NCBI RefSeq assembly: GCF_013248975.1
Contig: NZ_JABRWH010000001.1
Span: 3,678,001-3,742,000, forward strand
From: Neobacillus endophyticus
GTDB lineage: Bacteria; Bacillota; Bacilli; Bacillales; Cytobacillaceae
Length of the DNA: 64,000 nucleotides
Reading direction: 5' to 3'
Every line of letters begins with the position of its first letter. Position 1 is the stretch's first letter. A program made the position numbers and the translations under genes. The notes beneath the pieces are model-generated. The model was not told where the DNA came from. It saw only the letters and a list, made by a program, of their open reading frames with translations, and made no database searches. This document shows, one piece after another, positions 26,581 through 35,238 of the stretch.

Positions 26581-26606
26581 GGGGAAGGCAGTACCTTCTC
26601 CTTTTA
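26581..26606 (+). terminator. Rho-independent terminator
   Basis: GGGGAAGG pairs with CCTTCTCC (one G-T pair) around a CAGTA loop and is followed by CTTTTATTTTTT. Confidence 0.75.
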
Positions 26607-26688
26607 TTTTTTGAGTTACACCTTTTGTCATTCATTTAAGCATAATTTATTTAAGGCTATGTTTAAGTACATTGTTGATATTTAAACA

Positions 26689-26755
26689 CTGTTGATTGGA
26701 GCGGAAATCAACAGCCAAATTTAACAGTGCCTTTTTAAAGCAAGCCGGTGTTAAA
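26689..26755 (+). repeat. Dispersed repeat family 2, copy A (GATTGGAGCGGAAATC...)
   Basis: CTGTTGATT and AATCAACAG form a 9-bp inverted pair around GGAGCGGA, followed by AGCCAAATTTAACAG. Related but diverged sequences occur at about 50384-50424 and 58694-58745. The element lies between genes, and no product is suggested. Confidence 0.45.
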
Positions 26756-26906
26756 AATATTTTCCGATTGAAATACAATGAAAAACCTACTTCTGAAGGT
26801 GAATAAAAATAATGAAGTAAGCTATCTTAATTGCATGAAAAATAAATCTGAGTTAATATGATGTTAACAATTGCATAAAAATAAGGATCGTATCGGCAGA
26901 GGTATG

Positions 26907-27050
26907 ATCTCCTTCGGGGTCAGGTGAAATTCCGAACCGGCGGTGATGAAGCGAGTGCTTCTTAGTCCGTGACCCGTTTAACACCTGTGTTAAACGGTGG
27001 ATCTGGTGAAATTCCAGAGCCGACAGTTAAAGTCTGGATGGGAGAAGGTA
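26907..27050 (+). promoter_or_regulatory. FMN riboswitch (RFN element)
   Basis: The conserved RFN strings appear in order: CTTCGGGG, GGTGAAATTCC, ACCGGCGGTGATGA, AGTCCGTGACCC, GGTGGATCTGGTGAAATTCC, then AGCCGACAGTTAAAGTCTGG and ATGGGAGAAGG. It senses flavin mononucleotide and would end transcription of the ribE-ribBA-ribH operon at the downstream hairpin when FMN is abundant. Confidence 0.96.
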
Positions 27051-27119
27051 ATTTGAAAGGTTTAGATCAGGTAAAAAAATCCCTGCGTTTAAGCCTTGGT
27101 TTCTTATTGTCTTTTTTGT

Positions 27120-27149
27120 GGACCCTGAAGTATCTTTAGGGTCCTTTTT
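27120..27149 (+). terminator. Riboswitch expression-platform terminator
   Basis: GGACCCT pairs with AGGGTCC around an 11-base loop, followed by TTTTT, about 70 bases after the RFN aptamer and 50 bases before ribE. Confidence 0.85.
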
Positions 27150-27201
27150 ATATGTGAAATTTTCAAAAAATCACATCACCGAATAGATGGGGGGGTGAAT
27201 G

Positions 27202-27861
27202 ATGTTTACCGGTATTATCGAAGAAATTGGTACCATTTCTGGACTTAAGCGTACAGGGGAATCTTTTGTTCTTACAATTGAAGCAAAAAAGATTTTGAAA
27301 GATGTCCATCTTGGAGATAGCATTGCCGTTAACGGCGTATGTCTTACAGTTACAGCATATACTGAACGGCAATTTTCTGTTGATGTCATGCCTGAAACTG
27401 TCAGGTCCACTAGTTTAAACAGTTTAACTCGTGGATCTAAAGTGAATTTAGAAAGGGCTATGGCAGCGGGCGGCAGATTTGGCGGACATTTTGTGTCAGG
27501 GCATATTGACGGAACTGGAATGATTAAAAGTAAGAAAGCAGTAGAGAATGCCGTTTATTATGAAATTGAGGCAGATTCAGAAGTGTTAAAATATATCATC
27601 CATAAAGGGTCAATTGCAGTTGACGGGACAAGCTTGACCGTATTTTCGGTTTCTGAAAATAGCTTCACACTTTCGTTAATCCCACACACATTAGCAGAAA
27701 CAGTTATTGGCTTCAAGGGTCCCGGTGAGATCGTGAATTTGGAGTGCGATATGATCGGTAAATACGTTGGTCATTATCTGCAAAATTTCACTACTAAACA
27801 TCAGCAAAAACAGAAATCTGGGATTACAGCTGCATTTTTGCAAGATAATGGATTTCTATAA
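27202..27861 (+). CDS. ribE: Riboflavin synthase alpha chain
   Basis: A 219-residue enzyme that dismutates two 6,7-dimethyl-8-ribityllumazine molecules to riboflavin. It shows the duplicated lumazine-binding barrels: MFTGIIEEIG with GDSIAVNGVCLTVT, then HIDGTG with GSIAVDGTSLTVF. Two ATGs are adjacent; the second (27202) gives the canonical MFTGIIEE start and better spacing from GGGGGTGA. It is the first gene after the FMN riboswitch, a position normally held by ribD, which is missing here. Confidence 0.94.
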   Translation: MFTGIIEEIGTISGLKRTGESFVLTIEAKKILKDVHLGDSIAVNGVCLTVTAYTERQFSVDVMPETVRSTSLNSLTRGSKVNLERAMAAGGRFGGHFVSGHIDGTGMIKSKKAVENAVYYEIEADSEVLKYIIHKGSIAVDGTSLTVFSVSENSFTLSLIPHTLAETVIGFKGPGEIVNLECDMIGKYVGHYLQNFTTKHQQKQKSGITAAFLQDNGFL

Positions 27862-27892
27862 GAGAAATGTATAGACGAAGGAGTGAAACAGC

Positions 27893-29086
27893 ATGTTTGA
27901 TACCGTTGAAGCAGCTTTAACAGACCTAAAAGAAGGAAAGGTCATCATTGTCTGTGATGATGAAGATCGTGAAAATGAAGGGGATTTTATTGCTTTAGCT
28001 GAAAAAGCAACTCCAGAAATCATTAATCTAATGGCGACACATGGAAGAGGGCTAATTTGTGCGCCGATTGAAGAAGACCTTGCTCAAAAGCTGGATTTAC
28101 TGCCAATGGTTTCGAAAAATACTGATGCACATGGTACGGCTTTTACTGTAAGCATTGACCATAAATATACAACCACCGGTATTTCCGCATTTGAACGATC
28201 ATCAACGATCTTAAGTATGCTTGATCCTGATGCAAAGCCCGCTGATTTTAAAAGACCTGGCCATGTATTTCCACTTATCGCCAAAAAAGGTGGTGTTCTA
28301 AGAAGAACAGGGCATACAGAAGCTGCTGTGGATTTAGCGAGGCTCTGCGGGGCAAAGCCTGCTGGAGTTATTTGTGAAATTATGAATGAAGATGGGACAA
28401 TGGCCCGTGTTCCACAATTAAGACAAACAGCAGATAAGCTAGATGTTAAAATGATTACGATAAAAGATTTAATCGAGTACCGAAACAAAAAGGATAAATT
28501 GGTCAAACGTGAAGTCGAAGTAACGCTCCCAACAGAATTTGGCGAATTTAAAGCGATCGGTTACTCTAATCTTATTGATCAAAAAGAACATATTGCATTG
28601 GTAAAAGGGGAAATTGATCCCGAAAAGCCGATTCTCGTTAGAGTACATTCAGAATGCTTAACAGGTGATGTCTTTGGATCATACCGTTGTGACTGCGGTC
28701 CACAGCTGCACGCTGCTTTAAGGCAAATCGAAAAGGCTGAAAACGGTGTTTTACTTTATATGCGCCAAGAAGGAAGGGGAATTGGACTCTTAAATAAATT
28801 ACGTGCTTATAAGCTGCAAGAACAGGGATTTGATACTGTCGAGGCAAATGAAAAGCTTGGTTTCCCTGCTGATTTAAGGGAGTATGGAATCGGTGCGCAA
28901 ATTTTGAAAGATTTAGGAATTCGAAAAATGCGGTTATTAACCAATAACCCTAGAAAAATCAAAGGATTAAAAGGATATGAGTTAGAGGTTGTTGAACGAG
29001 TACCGCTCCAAATGGATACGAGAGAAGAGAATGAAAACTATCTCAGGACAAAACAGGGTAAACTTGGGCACATGTTACATTTTTAA
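27893..29086 (+). CDS. ribBA: Bifunctional DHBP synthase / GTP cyclohydrolase II
   Basis: A 397-residue fusion that supplies both riboflavin precursors. The N-terminal domain (about 1-200) is 3,4-dihydroxy-2-butanone-4-phosphate synthase with [13 protein letters not shown] and [11 protein letters not shown]. The C-terminal domain is GTP cyclohydrolase II with the zinc site in [18 protein letters not shown] and RQEGRGIGL. It follows ribE by 31 bases behind AAGGAGTG, under the same riboswitch. Confidence 0.96.
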   Translation: MFDTVEAALTDLKEGKVIIVCDDEDRENEGDFIALAEKATPEIINLMATHGRGLICAPIEEDLAQKLDLLPMVSKNTDAHGTAFTVSIDHKYTTTGISAFERSSTILSMLDPDAKPADFKRPGHVFPLIAKKGGVLRRTGHTEAAVDLARLCGAKPAGVICEIMNEDGTMARVPQLRQTADKLDVKMITIKDLIEYRNKKDKLVKREVEVTLPTEFGEFKAIGYSNLIDQKEHIALVKGEIDPEKPILVRVHSECLTGDVFGSYRCDCGPQLHAALRQIEKAENGVLLYMRQEGRGIGLLNKLRAYKLQEQGFDTVEANEKLGFPADLREYGIGAQILKDLGIRKMRLLTNNPRKIKGLKGYELEVVERVPLQMDTREENENYLRTKQGKLGHMLHF

Positions 29087-29122
29087 TTTTTAGAAAAAAT
29101 AAATAATATTGGAGGAATCATC

Positions 29123-29593
29123 ATGGGACACATTTATGAAGGTAATTTAGTAGGTACAGGTCTTAAAGTGGGAGTTGTTGTCGGACGTTTTAACGAATTT
29201 ATTACTAGCAAGTTGCTTAGCGGTGCGCAGGATGCGTTAAAAAGACATGGAGTAAATGACTCTGATGTAGATATTGCTTGGGTTCCAGGAGCGTTTGAAA
29301 TCCCGTTAATTGCACAAAAAATGGCTAATAGCAAAAAGTATGATGCAGTTATCACACTTGGTACTGTAATCCGCGGCGCGACACCGCATTTTGACTATGT
29401 TTGCAAAGAAGCAGCAAAAGGAGTTTCTTCTGTTTCATTAGATAGCGGAATCCCTGTTGTCTTTGGTGTCCTAACCACTGATTCCATTGAACAGGCAATT
29501 GAACGTGCCGGAACAAAAGCAGGAAATAAAGGATGGGAAGCCGCAGCCGTAGCAATTGAAATGGCAAACCTTTGCAGAAATCTTGAACAATAA
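29123..29593 (+). CDS. ribH: 6,7-dimethyl-8-ribityllumazine synthase
   Basis: A 156-residue lumazine synthase that condenses the RibB product with the RibD product. Conserved segments are [37 protein letters not shown] and [24 protein letters not shown]. It follows ribBA by 36 bases behind GGAGGA and ends the riboflavin operon; no ribT-like gene follows. Confidence 0.96.
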   Translation: MGHIYEGNLVGTGLKVGVVVGRFNEFITSKLLSGAQDALKRHGVNDSDVDIAWVPGAFEIPLIAQKMANSKKYDAVITLGTVIRGATPHFDYVCKEAAKGVSSVSLDSGIPVVFGVLTTDSIEQAIERAGTKAGNKGWEAAAVAIEMANLCRNLEQ

Positions 29594-29699
29594 TAATGTC
29601 AATCAATGTAAAAGGGATATCTAATCTAAAAAATAAAGATAAAAACATATACAAATCAATTTGCTTTTCTTATAATTGAAACAACAGAAAATATCGGAA

Positions 29700-29865
29700 G
29701 ATAGGTGCTGAAATTCTAAAAAGGATTACAGCTTAAAAGGGAAGTTGGTGAAAAGCCAACGCGGTCCCGCCACTGTAAATGGGAGCAACCTGCCAAATGT
29801 CACTGTTCGTATGGATGGGAAGACGCAGGAAGCAATGACCATGAGCCAGGAGACCTGCCTGTTTT
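29700..29865 (+). promoter_or_regulatory. Cobalamin riboswitch
   Basis: The sequence has the leading AGGTGCTGA, an AAAAGGGAA helix, the CGGTCCCGCCACTGTAA B12 core and the closing AGCCAGGAGACCTGCC box. It should bind adenosylcobalamin or a relative and control the corrinoid uptake and salvage operon starting at 30062. Confidence 0.94.
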
Positions 29866-29948
29866 TGATTGCGCCAAAGGACCTACGAGGATAGGAAGGT
29901 GTGGTAGACTAGACGAATTTACATTAGTAATTTAATCTGATCATGCCG

Positions 29949-29977
29949 ACATCCTCTCTCTTTTGAGGATGTTTTTT
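29949..29977 (+). terminator. Cobalamin riboswitch terminator
   Basis: ACATCCTC pairs perfectly with GAGGATGT around an 8-base loop and is followed by a T run. It lies about 85 bases after the aptamer and 85 bases before the first gene, consistent with transcriptional attenuation. Confidence 0.87.
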
Positions 29978-30061
29978 ATTTATTGTTTGGTTCTTTGGTG
30001 TAAGTCGAGGATATTTTTTGACTGAAAATATTTGACTACATAGAAAGTTGGGGAAAAACAG

Positions 30062-31027
30062 ATGAAGAAGTTGTATTCGCTAATGTTCGTACTTTTGTTA
30101 ATTTTAGGTGCATTAGCAGGTTGTGCAGAAAAAAATAACCAAACAAAAGGTGATCAAAAATCAACTGTTGAAAAGAACTCAGAGAAAGTTACTTTTCCAG
30201 TAACCATTACAGACGCATTAAATAATAAGGTTGTTATAAATAAGAAGCCAGAAAGAATTGTTTCACTAATGCCAAGCAATACAGAAATTGCTTTTGCCTT
30301 AGGCCTTGATAAGGAAGTTGTCGGTGTTTCAGATTATGATAATTATCCGACGGATGCGGCGAAAAAAGAAAAAATTGGCGGGGAGAATTTCAATGTTGAA
30401 AAGATTATTGCCCTAAAGCCAAATTTAGTTTTGGCACATGCCTCATCTGCTCAAACATCGGCTGCTGCATTAACACAGCTTAAGAATGCTGGAATTCAAG
30501 TGATTGTTGTGAATAATGCGCAAAACTTTGATCAAGTGTATAACTCCATCAATATGATAGGAAAAGCAACGGGAGAAACAAAGAAAGCTGCTGAGATTGT
30601 GAAAGGAATGAAGGATAAATTAGCTGAAATTAAAGCAAAGGCCAAGACTATCAAAGAAAAGAAAAAGGTGTATATTGAAGTTTCACCTGCTCCAGATATT
30701 TACACTACCGGAAAAGATACTTTTATGAATGAAATGCTTGACACGATTAATGCTGAGAATATTGAAAGTGATCAAACAGGTTGGATTAAAGTTGATCAAG
30801 AATCGATCATTAAAAGAAATCCTGATGTTATCATTACAACATACGGCTATTATGTGAAAAATCCTGCGCAACAGGTTTTAAGCAGAAAAGGCTGGGAAAA
30901 CGTAAATGCTGTTAAAAATAAACAAGTAATTGATGTTAATTCAGATCAAGTAAATCGACCAGGCCCAAGGATTGTTGAAGGAGTAGAAGATCTTGCAAAG
31001 GCCATCTATCCAGAAGTTTTTAAATAA
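30062..31027 (+). CDS. btuF: Corrinoid ABC transporter substrate-binding lipoprotein
   Basis: A 321-residue extracytoplasmic binding protein with a lipoprotein signal (LGALAGC, Cys 21) and a class III periplasmic-binding fold. The PERIVSLMPSNTEIAFALGL and NPDVIITTYGYY segments are typical of BtuF and the iron-siderophore group. Assignment to corrinoids rests on the cobalamin riboswitch directly upstream and the cobalamin genes downstream. It overlaps the permease gene by 35 bases if the TTG start of that gene is used. Confidence 0.92.
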   Translation: MKKLYSLMFVLLLILGALAGCAEKNNQTKGDQKSTVEKNSEKVTFPVTITDALNNKVVINKKPERIVSLMPSNTEIAFALGLDKEVVGVSDYDNYPTDAAKKEKIGGENFNVEKIIALKPNLVLAHASSAQTSAAALTQLKNAGIQVIVVNNAQNFDQVYNSINMIGKATGETKKAAEIVKGMKDKLAEIKAKAKTIKEKKKVYIEVSPAPDIYTTGKDTFMNEMLDTINAENIESDQTGWIKVDQESIIKRNPDVIITTYGYYVKNPAQQVLSRKGWENVNAVKNKQVIDVNSDQVNRPGPRIVEGVEDLAKAIYPEVFK

Positions 31028-32054
31028 TAAATATCTAGCTTTTTGTGCCGCTGGAATGTTCCTTCTAGTATCCATATTATTGGGGGTCTCCATCGGAACA
31101 GTAACAGTTCCAATAACTGCAATTATAAAAATTATTACGGCAAAAATTTTTGGATTTATATCACTTCGTGGAATCGATTCAATGAATATAACCATTGTTA
31201 TGGATATTCGTTTACCACGTGTGATTCTATCCGGTCTAGTTGGGGCGGCTCTTGCGATTGCAGGAGCGGCCTTTCAAGGTTTGTTAAAAAATCCTCTTGC
31301 CGACCCGTATACATTGGGGGTATCTTCCGGTGCATCAGTTGGTGCAGTTCTAACCTTATTTTTTCAATTGTCTGTACCATTTATTGGTTCCTTTACATTG
31401 CCTGTTCTAAGTATCCTTTTTTCATTTTTATCTATTTTCTCCGTGCTAGCCTTTGCTCGTAAAATTGACCGCACGATGAGAGTGGAGACTATTATTTTAA
31501 CCGGAATTATTTTCAGCTCTTTCTTAGGGGCTCTCATTTCTCTCATGATTGCTCTGACTGGGGATGAACTCAGACAAATTATCGGCTGGCTTCTAGGAAG
31601 TGTGTCCATGAGAGGCTGGGAATACATAAAAATCATACTGCCATTCTTTATAATTGGTTCTCTTATGTTGATCGCAAACGCTAAAGAACTGAATGCCATG
31701 TCGTTTGGGGAGGATCGAGCGCATCACTTGGGAGTTGACGTTCAAAAAAGAAAACTCATGATCTTGACCGCTGGTTCCATTTTAACTGGCGCAGCAGTTG
31801 CGGTGTCAGGCACCATCGGTTTTGTTGGTCTAGTGATTCCGCATCTAGCAAGATTATTATGGGGACCCGATCATAGATTTCTTCTGCCGTTGTCTATTTT
31901 AACTGGAAGTGGTTTTTTAATCTTGACGGATTTGATTTCCAGGACCATTATTTCGCCTACTGAATTGCCAATTGGTGTTATTACGGCCTTGATTGGTGCA
32001 CCAGTATTCGGCTTAATCCTCTTGAAAAGAAAACGAATGGAAAGAAGTGGATAG
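30993..32054 (+). CDS. btuC: Corrinoid ABC transporter permease
   Basis: A 353-residue FecCD/BtuC-type permease with about nine or ten helices. Conserved segments are RLPRVILSGLVGAALAIAGAAFQGLLKNPLADPYTLG, the coupling helix around HLGVDVQKRK, and GFVGLVIPHLAR. It pairs with BtuF and the following ATPase. TTG 30993 lies 9 bases after GGAG and inside btuF; later starts would remove part of the first helix. A copy of the 13-mer GGTGTCAGGCACC lies inside it, coding for the conserved VSGT. Confidence 0.92.
   Translation: MQRPSIQKFLNNKYLAFCAAGMFLLVSILLGVSIGTVTVPITAIIKIITAKIFGFISLRGIDSMNITIVMDIRLPRVILSGLVGAALAIAGAAFQGLLKNPLADPYTLGVSSGASVGAVLTLFFQLSVPFIGSFTLPVLSILFSFLSIFSVLAFARKIDRTMRVETIILTGIIFSSFLGALISLMIALTGDELRQIIGWLLGSVSMRGWEYIKIILPFFIIGSLMLIANAKELNAMSFGEDRAHHLGVDVQKRKLMILTAGSILTGAAVAVSGTIGFVGLVIPHLARLLWGPDHRFLLPLSILTGSGFLILTDLISRTIISPTELPIGVITALIGAPVFGLILLKRKRMERSG
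31802..31814 (+). repeat. Dispersed 13-bp word GGTGTCAGGCACC inside btuC
   Basis: This is an exact copy encoding Val-Ser-Gly-Thr of the family-conserved VSGTIGFVG motif. Because this peptide is conserved in BtuC proteins, this copy may be coincidental rather than an insertion. Confidence 0.6.
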
Positions 32055-32057
32055 TGA

Positions 32058-33521
32058 ATGCTTAGTGTTCGGAATGTATCAGGTGGTTATTCTTCAGAAA
32101 CAATCTTGAATGACATTTCTTTTGAGGTGGAAAAAGGCGAATTGTTTGGAATTCTTGGGCCGAATGGAAGCGGGAAATCCACCTTATTAAAAATGATCAG
32201 CGGAATCTTGCCATTTCAATCTGGTGAGATTTTAATTGCTGGGAAAAGCTTAAAGGACTTCCATTCTAAACAATTAGCTAAAACAGTTGCCGTATTATCA
32301 CAGCACTTTTCGGAATCCTTTTCTTATACAGTAAAAGAAACGGTGTCACTTGGCCGCTATGCCCATCAAAAAGGCTGGTTTCAGACTTGGTCTGATCAAG
32401 ATGAGAACGTAGTTCAGAATGTAATGGATCAAACTGGCGTATCCATATTTCAAAATAAATACATCCAGGAATTGTCCGGCGGTGAAAAACAAAGGGTATT
32501 TCTAGCGCAGGCGTTGGCACAAGAACCAGAAATCCTGTTATTGGATGAACCGACAAATCACTTAGACTTATCGTATCAAAAGGAATTATTAGATCTTTTG
32601 AAGAGTTGGACTTCACAAAATGGACTAACGGTCATCTCTATTTTTCACGATATTAACCTGGCTGGATTGTACTGTGACCGGTTGCTCTTATTAGAAGACG
32701 GAACGATAAATATTGATCATACACCAAACGAGGTTATTAGAGAAGAACGGATCAAAGAGGTTTACCAAACAGAAATACAAAAGCATCCTCATCCAACCGT
32801 TGCTGCACCACAGATGGTCTTACTGCCAGAAATATTAAAGAAATCTAATAGCGTAAATATTCATGAAGGTTTTCTTCAGAGGACGAGTGAATATATTGTG
32901 CTAAGTTCCCCTGCTCCGTTAAGAACAATGTCATCTGGTGTTGTAGGGTCAGGAACAGGCTGGCATCAAACTTTTGTAAATCGCCACGTCAATAAGAATT
33001 ATAATTGCAATGACCATCGTGGGGAAATGATTTCGTTTCTAAAATCAAAGGGATTTGAACCATCTGAAACAGTGGGAATGATGACAGCGGTAGTGCTTGA
33101 GGACCTCTCCTGCCAAACGAGTTACGATGATGAATTTTCACTATTTGTTGTTGTCACTGCAGGAGTGGGAAATGCTGTCGATGCTTCGAAAAGTGAGATG
33201 CATGATTTTAAGATGGTGTCAGGCACCATTAATATTTGGATTTTCATTAATGGAGAATTAACGGAAGAAGCTTTTATTCAATCGATTATGACGGCAACAG
33301 AAGCGAAAGTGAAGGCCATTCATGATTTAAATGTTCTTGATCCCGTTACAGGAACAATTGCCACAGGAACTTCTACAGACAGTATCATGATAGCTGCGAC
33401 CCAAACGGGTAAGAAGCTTGAGTACGCCGGAACGATTACTCCTTTGGGTAAACAAATTGGTAAAACGGTATATCAATGTACAACGGAAGCCATCAAAAAA
33501 TCTCAAAAGAGGAAAACATGA
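32058..33521 (+). CDS. BtuD ATPase fused to CbiZ adenosylcobinamide amidohydrolase
   Basis: A 487-residue two-domain protein. Residues 1-250 are the ABC ATPase: Walker A GPNGSGKST at 34-42, signature LSGGEKQR near 142, Walker B ILLLDEPTNHLDLS. Residues from about 270 to the end are CbiZ, with the RTMSSGVVGSGTGW, NCNDHRGEM, GMMTAVVLED and TATEAKVKAIHDL segments. CbiZ cleaves the aminopropanol arm of adenosylcobinamide and pseudocobalamins to adenosylcobyric acid, so incoming corrinoids can be remodelled as they are imported. The gene starts 3 bases after btuC stops and overlaps cbiB by 4 bases. Such fusions occur in other Bacilli. Confidence 0.92.
   Translation: MLSVRNVSGGYSSETILNDISFEVEKGELFGILGPNGSGKSTLLKMISGILPFQSGEILIAGKSLKDFHSKQLAKTVAVLSQHFSESFSYTVKETVSLGRYAHQKGWFQTWSDQDENVVQNVMDQTGVSIFQNKYIQELSGGEKQRVFLAQALAQEPEILLLDEPTNHLDLSYQKELLDLLKSWTSQNGLTVISIFHDINLAGLYCDRLLLLEDGTINIDHTPNEVIREERIKEVYQTEIQKHPHPTVAAPQMVLLPEILKKSNSVNIHEGFLQRTSEYIVLSSPAPLRTMSSGVVGSGTGWHQTFVNRHVNKNYNCNDHRGEMISFLKSKGFEPSETVGMMTAVVLEDLSCQTSYDDEFSLFVVVTAGVGNAVDASKSEMHDFKMVSGTINIWIFINGELTEEAFIQSIMTATEAKVKAIHDLNVLDPVTGTIATGTSTDSIMIAATQTGKKLEYAGTITPLGKQIGKTVYQCTTEAIKKSQKRKT
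33215..33227 (+). repeat. Dispersed 13-bp word GGTGTCAGGCACC inside the CbiZ domain
   Basis: An exact copy read in frame as Val-Ser-Gly-Thr just before the conserved INIWIFINGELT strand of CbiZ. The preceding residues look poorly conserved, so insertion of the word is possible. Confidence 0.65.
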
Positions 33522-34498
33522 TGATCTTCTATCATTTACTTTCGATTACAATCGCTTATTTGATTGATATGCTTGTTGGGGATCCACCAAACTGGCCTCA
33601 TCCTGTAAAATGGATTGGTTCCTTGATTTCATCTCTTGAAAAAGGATGGAATCAAGGAGGTGGGAGGAAATGGAAAGGGGTTTACCTGCTCCTTTTTGTT
33701 TTATTCCTAGTCTTTGGTTTGGTAAGTATTTTGGTTTTCATAGGTTATAAGATTCATCCCATTTTGGGAGTTTTTGTTGAGGCCTTCATCATTGCCGCAA
33801 CGATTGCTCAAAAAAGCTTAAAAGAAGCTTCCAATGATGTTTACCTGCCGCTTACCGAAGGGGATTTACCAGAGGCTAGAAAAAGACTCTCTTATATTGT
33901 TGGTAGGGATACGGAGTTTTTACCTGAAGCGGAAATCGCGAGGGGAGCAATTGAGACTGTTGCAGAAAATACATGTGATGGTGTGACAGCACCATTATTT
34001 TGGGCATTGATTGGAGGAGCCCCCCTGGCAATGGTATACAGGGCAGCTAATACCTGTGATTCGATGGTGGGGCATTTAAATGAAAGATATAAGGATTTTG
34101 GCTGGGCATCCGCAAAATGGGATGATGTTATGAATTGGATTCCAAGCCGTATAACAGGTATCTTGATGCTGCTGGGAAAACATCCAGAGCAGATGGACTA
34201 CAAAAAGGCTTGGAAGATTCTGTTCCGTGATGCGAAGAAGCACCCAAGTCCAAACAGCGGCTGGGGTGAGGCGGCTGCAGCCGTTATTTTAGGGATTCAA
34301 CTTGGCGGCATTAACTATTACAAAGGTATGATTTCTGATCGGGCTAAAATGGGTGAGCCCCAAACAACGATTCAAGCTGAACATATTTTAAAAGTAAATG
34401 CTCTTTTATACAAGACCGTATTTTTATTCTTAGTTTTTTTATGGACCGGGGGAATGGCTTTTGAATGGGTCTTCACATGGATTAAATCCACTATTTGA
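33518..34498 (+). CDS. cbiB: Adenosylcobinamide-phosphate synthase
   Basis: A 326-residue membrane protein (CbiB/CobD family) that attaches the aminopropanol phosphate to adenosylcobyric acid. Conserved parts are the YLIDMLVGDPPNWPHPVKWIG opening, SYIVGRDT, ETVAENTCDGVTAPLFW and the RYKDFGWASAKWDDVMNWIPSRITG segment. ATG 33518 overlaps the previous stop codon (ATGA) and follows AGAGGA; an upstream in-frame start at 33476 is unlikely. It uses the product of the CbiZ domain encoded immediately upstream. Confidence 0.93.
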   Translation: MMIFYHLLSITIAYLIDMLVGDPPNWPHPVKWIGSLISSLEKGWNQGGGRKWKGVYLLLFVLFLVFGLVSILVFIGYKIHPILGVFVEAFIIAATIAQKSLKEASNDVYLPLTEGDLPEARKRLSYIVGRDTEFLPEAEIARGAIETVAENTCDGVTAPLFWALIGGAPLAMVYRAANTCDSMVGHLNERYKDFGWASAKWDDVMNWIPSRITGILMLLGKHPEQMDYKKAWKILFRDAKKHPSPNSGWGEAAAAVILGIQLGGINYYKGMISDRAKMGEPQTTIQAEHILKVNALLYKTVFLFLVFLWTGGMAFEWVFTWIKSTI

Positions 34499-34570
34499 TA
34501 GGAGCAGCCAGCTACAGATTACGGAAAAAGTATATAAAGTGAAAACTAGGTTAATGGAGGTGTCAGCCAA

Positions 34571-35146
34571 ATGGCAGATGGTTCTTCCTTTATTTTTATA
34601 ACCGGCGGTGTGCGCAGCGGAAAGAGCAGTTTTGCTGAGAAGCTGGCGATCGATTTGGCAGATCAATACGGGGCCAGGCTGACACTTTTGGCCACTGGTG
34701 TTCCATCCGATTTGGAGATGCAGGAGCGAATAACAAAACATAAACGCGATCGCGAAACAGGTAATCATATATGGAGAACATTGGAAAGATCTGTTCAAAT
34801 CGGAAAAGAAGCGGACAGAATTGACAATCATGATATTGTTTTAATGGATTGCATTACCACATTATTAAATAACGAACTGTTTTTGAAAAAGAGAGATTGG
34901 GATGAGACATTTCTCAAGAGAATTCAAGAAGACATCGTATCAGGTATTCTTGAAATCAAAAATCGGGCCCATACAATGATCGTGGTCAGTAATGAAGTAT
35001 TATGTGAACCGCAAAATGACAACAATCTAGTTCTTACATATTCGAGATTACTAGGTACTATTCACCAATGCTTAGTAAGTCAAGCAGATCAGGCCTTCTT
35101 AGTGGAAGCCGGAATTCCGATTAGGATGAAGGGGGAATTGCGATGA
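34571..35146 (+). CDS. cobU: Adenosylcobinamide kinase / guanylyltransferase (divergent C-terminus)
   Basis: A 191-residue CobU/CobP protein that phosphorylates adenosylcobinamide and transfers GMP to it. The P-loop GGVRSGKS is at 12-19 and the guanylylated His is probably His 57 in HKRDR. VLMDCITTLLNN and VVSNEV follow. The usual GxGIVP motif after SNEV is missing and replaced by an unrelated LCEPQNDNN stretch, whereas a second CobU-like protein downstream keeps that motif. It starts behind GGAGGTG. A 31-codon ORF begins within its stop codon. Confidence 0.88.
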   Translation: MADGSSFIFITGGVRSGKSSFAEKLAIDLADQYGARLTLLATGVPSDLEMQERITKHKRDRETGNHIWRTLERSVQIGKEADRIDNHDIVLMDCITTLLNNELFLKKRDWDETFLKRIQEDIVSGILEIKNRAHTMIVVSNEVLCEPQNDNNLVLTYSRLLGTIHQCLVSQADQAFLVEAGIPIRMKGELR

Positions 35147-35238
35147 TTCGGCTGGTAGAAGGTGTTATTTTGAAAGGAAAAAGTCGTTTCAAACTGCAGA
35201 GACCTAGAGGTATTATAGAACATTGGAGTACGATGTGA
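35143..35238 (+). CDS. 31-codon bridging ORF between cobU and cobS
   Basis: An ATG overlaps the cobU stop codon (ATGA), has GGGGGA 6 bases upstream, runs 31 sense codons, and stops at a TGA that shares its last base with the ATG of cobS (TGATG). The product is basic, with VILKGKSRFKLQRPRG at its centre, and resembles no family I know. It may be a genuine small protein, a coupling ORF that passes ribosomes from cobU to cobS, or the remnant of a longer gene. Confidence 0.55.
   Translation: MIRLVEGVILKGKSRFKLQRPRGIIEHWSTM

Noticed and set aside
28084..28506. Minus-strand open frame (140 codons) inside ribBA
   Set aside because: It is fully covered by the intact DHBP synthase domain on the plus strand.
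31802..31814. Treating the btuC copy of the 13-mer as proof of insertion
   Set aside because: The encoded VSGT is part of a conserved BtuC motif, so this copy may simply be chance codon use; it is listed as a copy but not used as strong evidence.
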